From an uncultured Erysipelotrichaceae bacterium (GTDB lineage Bacteria; Bacillota_I; Bacilli_A; Erysipelotrichales; Erysipelotrichaceae), in NCBI GenBank assembly GCA_949296305.1, contig CASFOT010000057.1, forward strand, positions 1 through 50,507: a stretch of DNA of 50,507 bases, given 5' to 3'. This document shows, piece after piece, positions 1 through 8,016 of the stretch. The notes below the pieces were generated by a model. The model was given only the letters and a program-made list of their open reading frames with translations, was not told where the DNA came from and ran no database searches. The first letter of the stretch is position 1; the number at the start of each line of letters is the position of its first letter. The position numbers and the translations under genes were made by a program.

Positions 1-1
1 A

Positions 2-696
2 CGAGTTCAATGCCTTATGCATAATATGAAATTGTTTGGGAAAAAACCAAAAGAAAAATATCGTTCTTATAAAGGAGAACTAGGTAAGATTGCAGATAAT
101 GTCATAAATAGAGATTTCAGTACAACTGCACCATTACAAAAATGGACGACGGATGTATCACAGTTTAGTTTTCCATGGGGCAAGTGCTATCTTTCTCCAA
201 TCTTGGATATGAATACAAACGAGATTATTTCCTATGATTTATCATTAAGTCCAAATATGAAACAGATTCAACGAATGCTTGATATAGCTTTGGAAAATTT
301 CCATCTGTAGAAAGACTAATAATACATTGTGATCAAGGCTGGCAATATCGGCATACATATTATAGAAATACGTTAAAAGAACATGGAATTATTCAATCGA
401 TGTCAAGGAAAGGCAATTGTTATGATAATTGTATTATGGAAGCTTTCTTTGGAAGACTTAAAAATGAGATGTTATATGGATGTGAAAAAGATTACAGCAC
501 GTTTAATGAATTTTCAGAAGCTATTAGGAAATATATCGATTACTACAACAATGAAAGGATTCGGGCAAAAACAAAATGGATGCCTCCTGTCAAATACAGG
601 GAAGCATCCATGAGGTGTTTTTTCAAATTAAATTTTATCGTGTCCAGAAAACTGGGTACACATCAGTATTGCTGCGCGGAAAGGCTTTTTGATTGA
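2..696 (+). pseudogene. IS3-family transposase (OrfB), frameshifted, 5' end outside window
   Basis: This is the catalytic (rve/DDE) half of an IS3-family transposase, closest in style to the IS150 group. The reading frame is already open at the window edge and runs to a stop at 308-310, ending in ...LENFHL. The homologous protein continues in another frame from about 301 (PSVERLIIHCDQGWQYRH) through YDNCIMEAFFGRLKNE and YIDYYNNERI to the stop at 694-696. Restoring one base near 296-300 rejoins the frames, so I read this as a one-base deletion that kills the gene. The three catalytic acids are visible: D in WTTDVS, D in HCDQGWQ, E in IMEAFFGR. The last ~20 residues run into the element's terminal repeat. 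No intact copy is in the window. Confidence 0.85.
639..662 (+). repeat. probable right terminal inverted repeat of the IS3-family element
   Basis: Just after the conserved end of the transposase (KYREASM) the sequence GTGTCCAGAAAACTGGGTAC ends in ACA/CA, the usual form of an IS3-family right end (TGTCC...CA). The left end is outside the window, so neither the repeat pair nor a target duplication can be checked. Confidence 0.45.
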
Positions 697-778
697 AATG
701 TTCATCGGAAATTCAACTAATCTTCACATTTGTTCAATATAGTGGAACCATGACTGCTTGAAACAAGGAGGAAAAGCG

Positions 779-1510
779 ATGTTGATACGACGACTGCGAT
801 GGAAACGTGTCTTAGTGCTGACGATGGCCATTGTGCTGATCAGCTTTCTGATCTCTGCTTTTGGATATCGATCATCATCAAATGAGGAGAAGCCGGTAAA
901 CATACAAACGGATCAATCTCGGTCAGTGAATGATGCATATACCATTGTATTGGATGCTGGCCATGGCGGGTATGACAGCGGCAATGTGACAGAAGATGGC
1001 GTTCTTGAAAAAGATCTCACATTGGCGATTACTATGGACGTAGGAAAACAGCTGACAACGAATGGCTGTCATGTCATCTATACGCGGACCAGTGATGATG
1101 TTGAATGGGAAAGTGATAATGTCATCGATCTGCAGTCTCGTGTAGATATAGCCATACGGGCACATGCGGATTATTTTGTATCTCTCCATTTAAATGCCAG
1201 TGATGAAAGAGAAGAAGCTCGTGGCTTTGAAACGCATATCGATATGGAGCAGGCAGATAGTTTGCAGATGGCAGAACATATTCATAACCAGTTATCATTT
1301 TTAAATTATAGTATGGATCGCGGAATGAAAGATGCTTATGAGAGCTTGCTGTATGTTATTTGTCAAAATCCAGTTCCTGCACTTTTGTTGGAAATGGGAT
1401 TTATGAGCAACAAGGAAGATCTTCAGTATATTCAAGAGCATTGCGATGATCTGGCGGAAGCGATTGGTGATGGGATATTGACAGCCCTGAAAGAACGCGC
1501 AGCTGCGTGA
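779..1510 (+). CDS. N-acetylmuramoyl-L-alanine amidase (Amidase_3), membrane-anchored or secreted
   Basis: A 243-aa zinc amidase that would cleave the lactyl amide between N-acetylmuramic acid and the stem peptide of peptidoglycan. A basic start (MLIRRLRWKR) precedes one hydrophobic segment (about residues 11-29), so the domain lies outside the membrane. The catalytic domain carries LDAGHGGYDSG (first Zn His), the Glu of LEKDLT, SLHLNAS (second His) and LLLEMGFMSN (catalytic Glu). ATG 779 is chosen because AAGGAGG (765-771) sits 7 nt upstream; an earlier in-frame TTG at 758 would overlap that site. It is a paralogue of the equally long amidase at 3616, and the two flank a two-component system. 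The specific cell-wall role is unknown. Confidence 0.9.
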   Translation: MLIRRLRWKRVLVLTMAIVLISFLISAFGYRSSSNEEKPVNIQTDQSRSVNDAYTIVLDAGHGGYDSGNVTEDGVLEKDLTLAITMDVGKQLTTNGCHVIYTRTSDDVEWESDNVIDLQSRVDIAIRAHADYFVSLHLNASDEREEARGFETHIDMEQADSLQMAEHIHNQLSFLNYSMDRGMKDAYESLLYVICQNPVPALLLEMGFMSNKEDLQYIQEHCDDLAEAIGDGILTALKERAAA

Positions 1511-1530
1511 ATGATGGAAAGCGATTATTA

Positions 1531-1556
1531 AAACGGATCAAAGATCCGTTTTTTCA
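1531..1556. terminator. bidirectional terminator between amidase and histidine kinase
   Basis: AACGGATC and GATCCGTT form an 8-bp stem around a 3-nt loop, with T-rich sequence after it on the plus strand and A-rich sequence before it. It serves the convergent amidase and overlaps the last codons of the histidine kinase. Confidence 0.8.
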
Positions 1557-2779
1557 TGCTTTTTCTGGTGAGCCATAAAAGATAATGTAAAGGTTGTTCC
1601 TATTTCTTTTTCGCTGAATACGCTGATTTGGATATGGTGTTGCTGCGCAATTTGCTTGGCAATTGATAGACCAAGTCCGTATCCTTGTTGTTGCGTTCTT
1701 GATTTGTCACATCGATAGAATCGATCAAACAGATGACTGCATTCTTCTTTTGTCAAATAACTGCCGGTGTTATGGATCTTCATCTGCAGGAGATTGTTTT
1801 TTCGATGTAATGAAAAGAAGATCTTCTCTTTGACAGGTGTATATTTGACCGCATTATCTAAGAAGATCAAAATGAGCTGCCGCAGCTGGTCTTCGTTACC
1901 GATAACAAACAGATCTTCATCGATCTCGTAGGTAAATGCCTGATCATGTTCGAAAGCAATCGCTTCAAAAGGAAGCGCACAATTCCAAGCGATTTCGCTT
2001 AATGAACAGATCTGTTGACGGATCAAAGGCTGTTTTGCGTCATTGCGGGCAAGAAACAAGAGGCTCTCCACAAGTTTTTTCATCCGCAAAGCTTCACTTT
2101 GAATGGAAGACAGCCATTTTTTATCATCTTTGCCTTGTGCTTTCTTTAAGAGAATGTCAGTGTCGGCTAAGATAACGGTTAATGGTGTCTTTAATTCATG
2201 AGATGCATCTGCAATGAATTGTTTCTGTTGAGTCCAGGCAGTTTCGACCGGGCGCAAGACCCAGCGGCTTAATAGAAAAGTAAAGATAAAGAAAGCGACG
2301 AAAGAGATGCAGACAACCAACAGTGCCCATAGACAATAAGAAATGGTTTGTGTGCGGATGCCTTCTGCATCAGCTATGGCAATATAGGAATTGCCAAAGA
2401 TGTCTGGTTGTTTTTGATAGACAAAATTATCTTGCAATACACCTTTGTTTTGATCGGATGTTTGGATCGTATCGATCATTGACTGAAGATCGTTCGTATC
2501 GATCTCATAATGGTTGGAATATAATTGGATGATCGTGTTTTCTTCATCAACGATCACGGTGAAATAAGGAACATTGCTGTATGTTCGCGATGCGTCATTG
2601 GAAAATTCTAATAGCGGTTTTTTTCCTTGATCGTTTAACGCAAGGGTCAATGCTTGATCGATCTCATTTTCCATCTGTCGATAACTGAAAAAACAAAGGA
2701 TGGAAAAAATGATGATCAATATCAAGGTGATGACCGTCATCATGATGAAGATGAATTTTTTACGCAATTGTGCGATCAT
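1538..2779 (-). CDS. sensor histidine kinase, OmpR-partner type
   Basis: A 413-aa membrane sensor kinase. It has a first membrane segment at about residues 9-32, an extracytoplasmic sensor loop of ~110 residues (33-145), a second segment at about 148-172, a short HAMP-like linker, the dimerisation/phosphoacceptor helix with His194 in DASHELKTPL, and a C-terminal GHKL ATPase with the N box (FLDNAVKYTP) and G box (GYGLGLSIA). It would autophosphorylate His194 and pass phosphate to the regulator encoded just upstream; the two genes overlap by 4 nt. The sensor loop matches no domain I recognise. Position between two cell-wall amidases suggests envelope sensing, which is inference. Confidence 0.93.
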   Translation of the reverse strand: MIAQLRKKFIFIMMTVITLILIIIFSILCFFSYRQMENEIDQALTLALNDQGKKPLLEFSNDASRTYSNVPYFTVIVDEENTIIQLYSNHYEIDTNDLQSMIDTIQTSDQNKGVLQDNFVYQKQPDIFGNSYIAIADAEGIRTQTISYCLWALLVVCISFVAFFIFTFLLSRWVLRPVETAWTQQKQFIADASHELKTPLTVILADTDILLKKAQGKDDKKWLSSIQSEALRMKKLVESLLFLARNDAKQPLIRQQICSLSEIAWNCALPFEAIAFEHDQAFTYEIDEDLFVIGNEDQLRQLILIFLDNAVKYTPVKEKIFFSLHRKNNLLQMKIHNTGSYLTKEECSHLFDRFYRCDKSRTQQQGYGLGLSIAKQIAQQHHIQISVFSEKEIGTTFTLSFMAHQKKHEKTDL

Positions 2780-3450
2780 TGTTTTTCCTCCAGCCGATAA
2801 CCGATCCGGCGGATGACCTTGATGATCGTCTGGCTTTGCAGATAGATCAGTTTTTTCCTTAGAAATGAAATATAGGCTTCTACATTATTATCGATCGCAT
2901 CACTATCATTTCCCCAGATGCTGTTCAGCAATTCCTCTTTGCTGGTGATCATCTGTGGATGCATCATCAATCGTTTCATGATTTCAAATTCTTTATAGCT
3001 GAGCTGGATATGACGTTTATTGCACTTTAGTTCATAATTAGAAAGGGAAAGCGTAAGGTCATGGAAAACGAGTTCATTCCAGATCAATTCCCCTTGCCGG
3101 CGAGTCAATGCCTGTATGCGGGCAATGAGCTCTGGAGGTGCAAATGGTTTGGTCAAATAATCATCGGCACCTTCATTTAGTCCTTTGACTTTGCTGGTGA
3201 GATCATCCAGTGCCGTCAACATCAAGATCGGGGTCTGAATATGCTGTTGCCGTAAGAGTTTTACGATCTCAAACCCATTGATGTTAGGAAGCAGAACATC
3301 TGTCAAGATAACATCAAAAGATTGATGCAGTGCGAGTTCCAGTCCTTCATCTCCTTTGTTTGCAATCGTTGTCTGCCATTTATGTTCTTCCATGATCTGC
3401 TGAATAGCCAGTGCCAAATTGTTTTCATCTTCTATGATCAAGATATTCAT
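2776..3450 (-). CDS. OmpR/PhoB-family response regulator
   Basis: A 224-aa two-domain regulator. The receiver has the acidic pocket in IIEDEN, phosphoacceptor Asp51 in DVILTDVLLP, Thr in MLTALDD and Lys in LTKPFAPPE. The C-terminal winged-helix domain (about 128-222) ends in the usual VIRRIGYRL. It is the first gene of a two-gene operon with the histidine kinase and is divergent from the amidase at 3616. The intergenic region carries ordered 11-bp-spaced boxes, the spacing used by OmpR-family dimers, so self-regulation and control of the amidase are likely. Confidence 0.94.
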   Translation of the reverse strand: MNILIIEDENNLALAIQQIMEEHKWQTTIANKGDEGLELALHQSFDVILTDVLLPNINGFEIVKLLRQQHIQTPILMLTALDDLTSKVKGLNEGADDYLTKPFAPPELIARIQALTRRQGELIWNELVFHDLTLSLSNYELKCNKRHIQLSYKEFEIMKRLMMHPQMITSKEELLNSIWGNDSDAIDNNVEAYISFLRKKLIYLQSQTIIKVIRRIGYRLEEKQ

Positions 3451-3491
3451 CCAAACATCACCAAATTTATTATACAGAAATAAGGGTGAGC

Positions 3492-3545
3492 GAAACTGAA
3501 ATGAAACTGAAATTTTTGTTCGTAATTTTTTCAGATAGGTTTCAG
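3492..3545. promoter_or_regulatory. candidate OmpR-type operator: two pairs of CTGAAA boxes, mirror arranged
   Basis: GAAACTGAAAT occurs twice in perfect tandem (3492-3502, 3503-3513), giving CTGAAA boxes 11 bp apart. The inverse TTTCAG occurs at 3529-3534 and 3540-3545, again 11 bp apart. One pair faces each divergent gene. The right pair ends 10 bp before TATAAT (3556-3561) of the amidase promoter, where no good -35 exists. That is the layout of promoters activated by PhoB-like regulators. Confidence 0.6.
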
Positions 3546-3555
3546 CTTGTTCTTT

Positions 3556-3561
3556 TATAAT
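3556..3561 (+). promoter_or_regulatory. -10 element of second amidase, without a recognisable -35
   Basis: A perfect TATAAT lies 54 bp before the amidase start. The position 17 bp upstream reads AGATAG, a poor -35, and is covered by the TTTCAG boxes, suggesting an activator-dependent promoter. Confidence 0.55.
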
Positions 3562-3615
3562 CCTTGATAGAAGGACGATTCATCGAATGGTCGTACTCGA
3601 GGAAGGTGATACATA

Positions 3616-4347
3616 ATGAAACGCACACTGCGGATCAAGCGCTTATTGCTGCTCATCGTATGCATCGCTGGTGCAACAGCCATGCTTTTTGCAGGGACGG
3701 ATCGTCTGTGCAATGGTTTTATGAATGCATATCAGCGTGTGTTGGCTGATGAAGTAAATGATTCATCAAACGTTGATGATTCGATCCCTGTGATCATGCT
3801 GGATGCAGGGCATGGCGGTTATGACAGCGGCTCTTTAAGCGTGTATGGCCAAGCAGAAAAAGATATTACGTTAGAGTTAACGTTATTGATCGGCGAACGA
3901 TTAGAAGAAGCAGGCTATTCTGTCGCTTATACGCGGACGAGCGATGAAGTTGACTGGCCAAGCGATAATCGTTTGGATCTGCGGGCCCGGGTAGAAAAAG
4001 CCGTGGAAGCAGAGGCAGATTATTATATTTCGATCCATACGAATGCAAGTGAGGAAGGCATCGAAGCTTATGGCTTTGAAACCTATGTTGATTTGCAAGA
4101 TACACAGATGGTCGAGATGGCTCAATCTGTTCACGAACAGCTGGATCAGATCAATTACAGCTATGACCGCGGACTTAAAGATGGAGTAGAAAATCAGCTG
4201 TATGTCATCAGTTCGAATCCGATCGCTGCCATGCTGATCGAAATTGGTTTTATTACAGACGATGAAGATTTATGGGCGATGACCATGGAACAGGAATCAT
4301 TGACACAAGCAATCGCACAAGGGATCATACAATCGATCGAAGAATAA
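3616..4347 (+). CDS. N-acetylmuramoyl-L-alanine amidase (Amidase_3), second copy
   Basis: A 243-aa zinc amidase, the same length as the copy at 779 and clearly its paralogue. It has a basic start (MKRTLRIKR), one hydrophobic segment (about 10-27) and an extracytoplasmic catalytic domain with LDAGHGGYDSG, the Glu of AEKDIT, SIHTNAS and the catalytic Glu in MLIEIGF. The start follows GAGGAAGGTGAT. It is transcribed away from the two-component operon and its promoter region carries the ordered boxes described at 3492-3545, so it is the best candidate target of that system. Expected role: peptidoglycan remodelling or daughter-cell separation. Confidence 0.9.
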   Translation: MKRTLRIKRLLLLIVCIAGATAMLFAGTDRLCNGFMNAYQRVLADEVNDSSNVDDSIPVIMLDAGHGGYDSGSLSVYGQAEKDITLELTLLIGERLEEAGYSVAYTRTSDEVDWPSDNRLDLRARVEKAVEAEADYYISIHTNASEEGIEAYGFETYVDLQDTQMVEMAQSVHEQLDQINYSYDRGLKDGVENQLYVISSNPIAAMLIEIGFITDDEDLWAMTMEQESLTQAIAQGIIQSIEE

Positions 4348-4381
4348 AAAAGGAAAGCTTTTGAGATCAGCTTTCCTTTTG
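4346..4381. terminator. bidirectional terminator, amidase / pyrG
   Basis: AAAAAGGAAAGCT pairs with AGCTTTCCTTTT across a 9-nt loop. A/T runs on both sides let it serve both convergent genes; it covers the last codons of pyrG. Confidence 0.8.
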
Positions 4382-5977
4382 TCTGCATTGTAACGATGCA
4401 TGGATCAGCCCTTGGAATAACGGATGCGGTCGATCAGGACGGCTCTTGAATTCCGGATGGAATTGAACTGCAACGAAGAAAGGATGATTTTTATATTCGA
4501 TCGTTTCTACGATCTGTCCATTTGGTGAAGTGCCGCTGATGGTCATGCCTGCAGCTGTTAAGGCTTCTCGATATTCGTTGTTAAATTCATAACGATGTCG
4601 ATGGCGTTCATGGATCTCTGTTTTCTGATACCATTGCATCATCTTTGTGTCGGATTGAATGTGGCAAGGGTAAGCTCCTAAACGCAAGGTGCCGCCTTTT
4701 TGTATCTGATCATTTTGGTCAGGCAGAAAATCAATGACTTTGTGTGCTGCGTTTGGATCAAATTCACGGGAATTGGCGTCAAAATAGCCGCAAACATGGC
4801 GTGCAAATTCGATGACAGCAATCTGCATGCCTAAACAGATGCCTAAATATGGTTTGTTATGCGTCCGACAATATTGAGCAGTGAGAATCATTCCCTCGAT
4901 GCCTCGTTCCCCAAATCCGCCCGGCACTAGAATGCCATCGCAGTGCTGCAGGATCTGCTCGGCATTATCTTGAGTGATCGTTTCAGAGTCGATCCATTCG
5001 ATGCAGACGCTGCATGCATTGGCATAACCGCCATGACGCAAGGCTTCTGCAACAGAGAGATAAGCATCATGCAGCTGAATATATTTGCCTACAAGACCAA
5101 TCGTGACCTTTTGATGACAATTATTGATCTTGGATAAAAGCTGATTCCATTGGGACAGGTCACAGACAGGGGCATCTATGTGAAGCTCTCTGCAGACGAT
5201 GTCTGAAAAGTGCTGCTTTTCCAGCATGATCGGAGCTTCATAAAGTTGTTCGACCGTCCGATTTTCAATCACACAGTCCTCTTTTACATTGCAAAACAGG
5301 GCAATCTTTTTAAAGATAGAAGCTTCTAGCGGCCGATCACAGCGCAAAACGATCAGATCGGGATGAATGCCCATGCCTTGCAGTTCTTTTACTGAATGTT
5401 GTGTCGGTTTGCTTTTATGTTCATAGCTTCCGCTGAGATAAGGAACTAAGGTTACATGGATGTAAAGAACATGGTCTTTTCCTGCTTCTAAACCAACTTG
5501 GCGAATCGCCTCTAAAAAAGGCTGGCTTTCGATATCGCCGGTCGTTCCGCCGATCTCGGTGATGACTACATCGGCATCCGTCCTCTTTCCAACCTGATAG
5601 ATGAATGATTTGATTTCATTGGTAATGTGGGGGATCAATTGTACGGTCTCACCTAGATATTCTCCATTTCGTTCTTTATTCAATACGTTCCAATAGACTT
5701 TCCCAGTGGTCAGATTTGAGTATTGATTAAGGTCTTCATCGATGAAGCGTTCATAGTGGCCTAGATCCAGATCAGTTTCAGCGCCATCTTCTGTAACGAA
5801 GACTTCACCATGTTGATAGGGGCTCATCGTACCGGGATCTACATTGATGTAGGGATCTAATTTCTGGGCAGCAACCTTGAGACCGCGGGATTTTAGCAGC
5901 CTTCCAAGAGATGCAGCAGTTATTCCTTTTCCTAATCCCGATACGACACCGCCGGTTACAAAAATATATTTTGTCAT
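4367..5977 (-). CDS. pyrG: CTP synthase
   Basis: A 536-aa enzyme making CTP from UTP, ATP and glutamine. The synthetase domain starts [18 protein letters not shown] (P-loop) and includes [12 protein letters not shown] and GGTTGDIES. The C-terminal class I glutamine amidotransferase has the nucleophile Cys in LGICLGMQ and the His/Glu of QFHPEFKS. Length and domain order are normal. Its start codon overlaps the stop of the ANTAR gene by 4 nt (ATGA), so it is the last gene of the operon glnA-ANTAR-pyrG. Coupling a glutamine-consuming nucleotide enzyme to glutamine synthetase and an RNA-binding regulator is notable. Confidence 0.97.
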   Translation of the reverse strand: MTKYIFVTGGVVSGLGKGITAASLGRLLKSRGLKVAAQKLDPYINVDPGTMSPYQHGEVFVTEDGAETDLDLGHYERFIDEDLNQYSNLTTGKVYWNVLNKERNGEYLGETVQLIPHITNEIKSFIYQVGKRTDADVVITEIGGTTGDIESQPFLEAIRQVGLEAGKDHVLYIHVTLVPYLSGSYEHKSKPTQHSVKELQGMGIHPDLIVLRCDRPLEASIFKKIALFCNVKEDCVIENRTVEQLYEAPIMLEKQHFSDIVCRELHIDAPVCDLSQWNQLLSKINNCHQKVTIGLVGKYIQLHDAYLSVAEALRHGGYANACSVCIEWIDSETITQDNAEQILQHCDGILVPGGFGERGIEGMILTAQYCRTHNKPYLGICLGMQIAVIEFARHVCGYFDANSREFDPNAAHKVIDFLPDQNDQIQKGGTLRLGAYPCHIQSDTKMMQWYQKTEIHERHRHRYEFNNEYREALTAAGMTISGTSPNGQIVETIEYKNHPFFVAVQFHPEFKSRPDRPHPLFQGLIHASLQCRQKES

Positions 5978-6558
5978 AGATTGCCTCCTTGTTTGAACTT
6001 TGTGATGATCTGTTTTGCAATTTCATATTTTGTACAACATTGATCCATTGCTTTTTTTAATAGGTAGTGATGGGCTTGATCTTCATTCAGCCCTTTTCGT
6101 TCCATCAACAGCCATTTTGCTTGATTGATGTATTGGATCTCTTTCATTTTTTCTTTGAGATCGATCGTTTCTTTTTCATATCGAAGGATGCGCTTTTGCA
6201 AGGTGCAGGATAAATGAATGCATTGATATAAGGCTTGGTGAGATAATGGTTTAGATAAGACCGGAATGCCCGCATCTTCCATGCGTGCTCCATAATTATG
6301 ATAAAAGGCAGCATTCATCAGCAGCAGCAACCCTAAGGAAGGACGCATGGCGACTTGCTGAGCAAAGCGGATGCCGCTTTCTTCTTTTAATGGCAGATCG
6401 ATGATCACCAGATCGATGTGACGGCTGATCAACAAACGCTGCGCATGCGGAATGAGAGAGGAGAAAAGCAGAGAAAAACGATCTTTTGGCAAAAGTTCTT
6501 TTAAAACCTGTGTTAATGTTTCATTCTTGGATACGACCAAAATACAGGTGGTCTGCAT
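5974..6558 (-). CDS. ANTAR-domain response regulator (AmiR/NasR-type RNA-binding antiterminator)
   Basis: A 194-aa protein with an N-terminal receiver-like domain (about 1-115), a coiled-coil linker (about 118-140) and a C-terminal ANTAR domain (about 140-190, [20 protein letters not shown]). ANTAR proteins bind paired RNA hairpins and prevent transcription termination. Asp54 (VIIDLPL) and the switch Lys (VLSKPL) are present, but the acidic pair near residue 10 reads VVSKNE and lacks the usual acids. Phosphorylation may therefore be weak or absent, as in AmiR. The gene starts 21 nt after the glutamine synthetase stop with AAAGGAGG as ribosome site, and overlaps pyrG. The context suggests control of nitrogen genes. 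Confidence 0.9.
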   Translation of the reverse strand: MQTTCILVVSKNETLTQVLKELLPKDRFSLLFSSLIPHAQRLLISRHIDLVIIDLPLKEESGIRFAQQVAMRPSLGLLLLMNAAFYHNYGARMEDAGIPVLSKPLSHQALYQCIHLSCTLQKRILRYEKETIDLKEKMKEIQYINQAKWLLMERKGLNEDQAHHYLLKKAMDQCCTKYEIAKQIITKFKQGGNL

Positions 6559-6579
6559 AAACGCTCCTCCTTTCTCTTT

Positions 6580-7779
6580 TTATTTTGAACGATATGCGTT
6601 CAAATATGTCATCGGAACATGCTGTTTGATGAATTCACTGGAAACGGCATATTGCCATGCTTCTTCATGATTTTCAGGAAGTCTCTGTAATTGCTTCGTG
6701 GTTGCTGAATCAGCAGCAAATAAGTTTACGGTGGTCTCTTCACATAGCGGCAATTGTCGCTGGATGCCATCGATGCCTGCATAAATCAAAAGTGCATAAC
6801 ATAGGTAAGGATTCGCTGTAGGATCAGGAGAACGAAGTTCTACGCGCTGTTTTCCGCCTTTGGCTGCAGGAATCCGCACTAGGGTCGAACGATTCTCTCT
6901 GGACCAGCTGATATAACATGGCGCTTTCTTTTCGCCTAAACGTAAGAAACTGTCTTTGTGAGGGTTTAAAAACAGGGTCATTTCACGAACGTGATCTAAG
7001 ATGCCTGCCAAAAAGGAAGCTTGCAGAGAAGGATCTTCTATGGAAAGATTGATATGCATGCCATTGCCGGCTTGTTCAGGCAGCGGTTTTGGCGTAAAGT
7101 CTGCTTCTAAACCATTGCCTTGAGCAACCATTTCCACCACCCATTTAAAAGTTGAGGTTTGGTCAGCTGCTGTTAATGCATCACTGTAATGAAAATCGAT
7201 CTCATTTTGTCCTGGCCCTTCTTCATGGTGGCTTGCTTCTGGATGGATGCCCATTTCGATCAAGGTAAAACAAATTTCTCTGCGGATATCTTCACCTCGA
7301 TCTTTTGGTGGGACATCCATATACCCTGCTTGGTCAAACGGAATGCGGGCAGTATGATTTTCGTCATCATGCTGGAAAAGATAAAATTCTACTTCAGCAC
7401 CAAAATTGATATGTATGCCTGCTTGTTCGGCATCAGCGATCGCTTGTTTTAGCAGCCAGCGGCTATCATTAGCGAATTGGTTTCCATCAGGTGTACGGAT
7501 ATCACAATATAAGCGGATGACCCGGCCATCCATTGGCCGCCATGGCAAGATGCATAGCGTGCTTGGATCTGGATGGAGGAACAGATCGCTTTTCCCTTCA
7601 TCACCAAAGCCTGCAATTGCGCTTGCATCGAAGGAGATACCTTCATTAAAGGCACGAGTAAGTTCTTGAGGAACGATTGAAATATTTTTTTGGACACCGA
7701 ATACATCAAAGAAAGCAAGCTTGATAAATTTTACATTTTCTTCTTCAACAAATGTGAGAACGTCTTCTTGCGTATACAT
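6580..7779 (-). CDS. glnA: glutamine synthetase, type I-like, short form
   Basis: A 399-aa GS-I family enzyme (ATP + glutamate + ammonia to glutamine). The beta-grasp N domain is followed by the catalytic domain with GAEVEFYLF, GQNEIDFHY (metal Glu), GNGMHINLS (ATP His), SRENRSTLVRIP (substrate Arg) and RSPDPTANPYL. Typical bacterial GS-I is 440-470 aa; here loops around the active site and the C-terminal end are shorter, so this is a divergent member and a gamma-glutamyl ligase role is not excluded. First gene of an operon with the ANTAR regulator and pyrG. A type III glutamine synthetase lies 1.8 kb away. It has a TTGACA-17-TATAAA promoter and a leader hairpin. Confidence 0.88.
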   Translation of the reverse strand: MYTQEDVLTFVEEENVKFIKLAFFDVFGVQKNISIVPQELTRAFNEGISFDASAIAGFGDEGKSDLFLHPDPSTLCILPWRPMDGRVIRLYCDIRTPDGNQFANDSRWLLKQAIADAEQAGIHINFGAEVEFYLFQHDDENHTARIPFDQAGYMDVPPKDRGEDIRREICFTLIEMGIHPEASHHEEGPGQNEIDFHYSDALTAADQTSTFKWVVEMVAQGNGLEADFTPKPLPEQAGNGMHINLSIEDPSLQASFLAGILDHVREMTLFLNPHKDSFLRLGEKKAPCYISWSRENRSTLVRIPAAKGGKQRVELRSPDPTANPYLCYALLIYAGIDGIQRQLPLCEETTVNLFAADSATTKQLQRLPENHEEAWQYAVSSEFIKQHVPMTYLNAYRSK

Positions 7780-7797
7780 GCAAAACCTCCTGTCTAA

Positions 7798-7858
7798 AAA
7801 TGAAAACGTTCATCGCGCAAGAAAAGACTCTTTCCCTCCGAGATGAACGCCATTGCTC
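7798..7858 (-). promoter_or_regulatory. terminator-like hairpin in the glnA leader; possible ANTAR target
   Basis: In the transcript CGTTCATC pairs with GATGAACG (8 bp), followed by TTTTCATTTTT, between promoter and start codon. The ~27-nt loop contains a weaker inner stem that can present AGAGTC as a hexaloop. An ANTAR target needs two such hairpins with A1/G4 loops; I can draw only this one, so the assignment is tentative. Confidence 0.4.
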
Positions 7859-7876
7859 AATCTTTATAACAATCTA

Positions 7877-7905
7877 TTTATACACAAATTGCTTTAAAAT
7901 GTCAA
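7877..7905 (-). promoter_or_regulatory. promoter of glnA-ANTAR-pyrG operon
   Basis: On the minus strand TTGACA (7905-7900), a 17-bp spacer and TATAAA (7882-7877) form a near-consensus sigma-A promoter. The transcript would start near 7870, leaving a leader of about 90 nt. Confidence 0.8.
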
Positions 7906-8016
7906 TATTATGCCACCTAAAAATGGGGCGGCACGAACGGTGATGAAAACAATGGCATTGACAAAAAAGTGATTTGTGAGGTAGGATTCAACGGTAAAAG
8001 AAAGGAAGGGATCAAG

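Noticed and set aside
7969-8016. Upstream start for purF
   Set aside because: It would put 24 residues before the catalytic Cys and lacks a ribosome site; ATG 8017 has both right.
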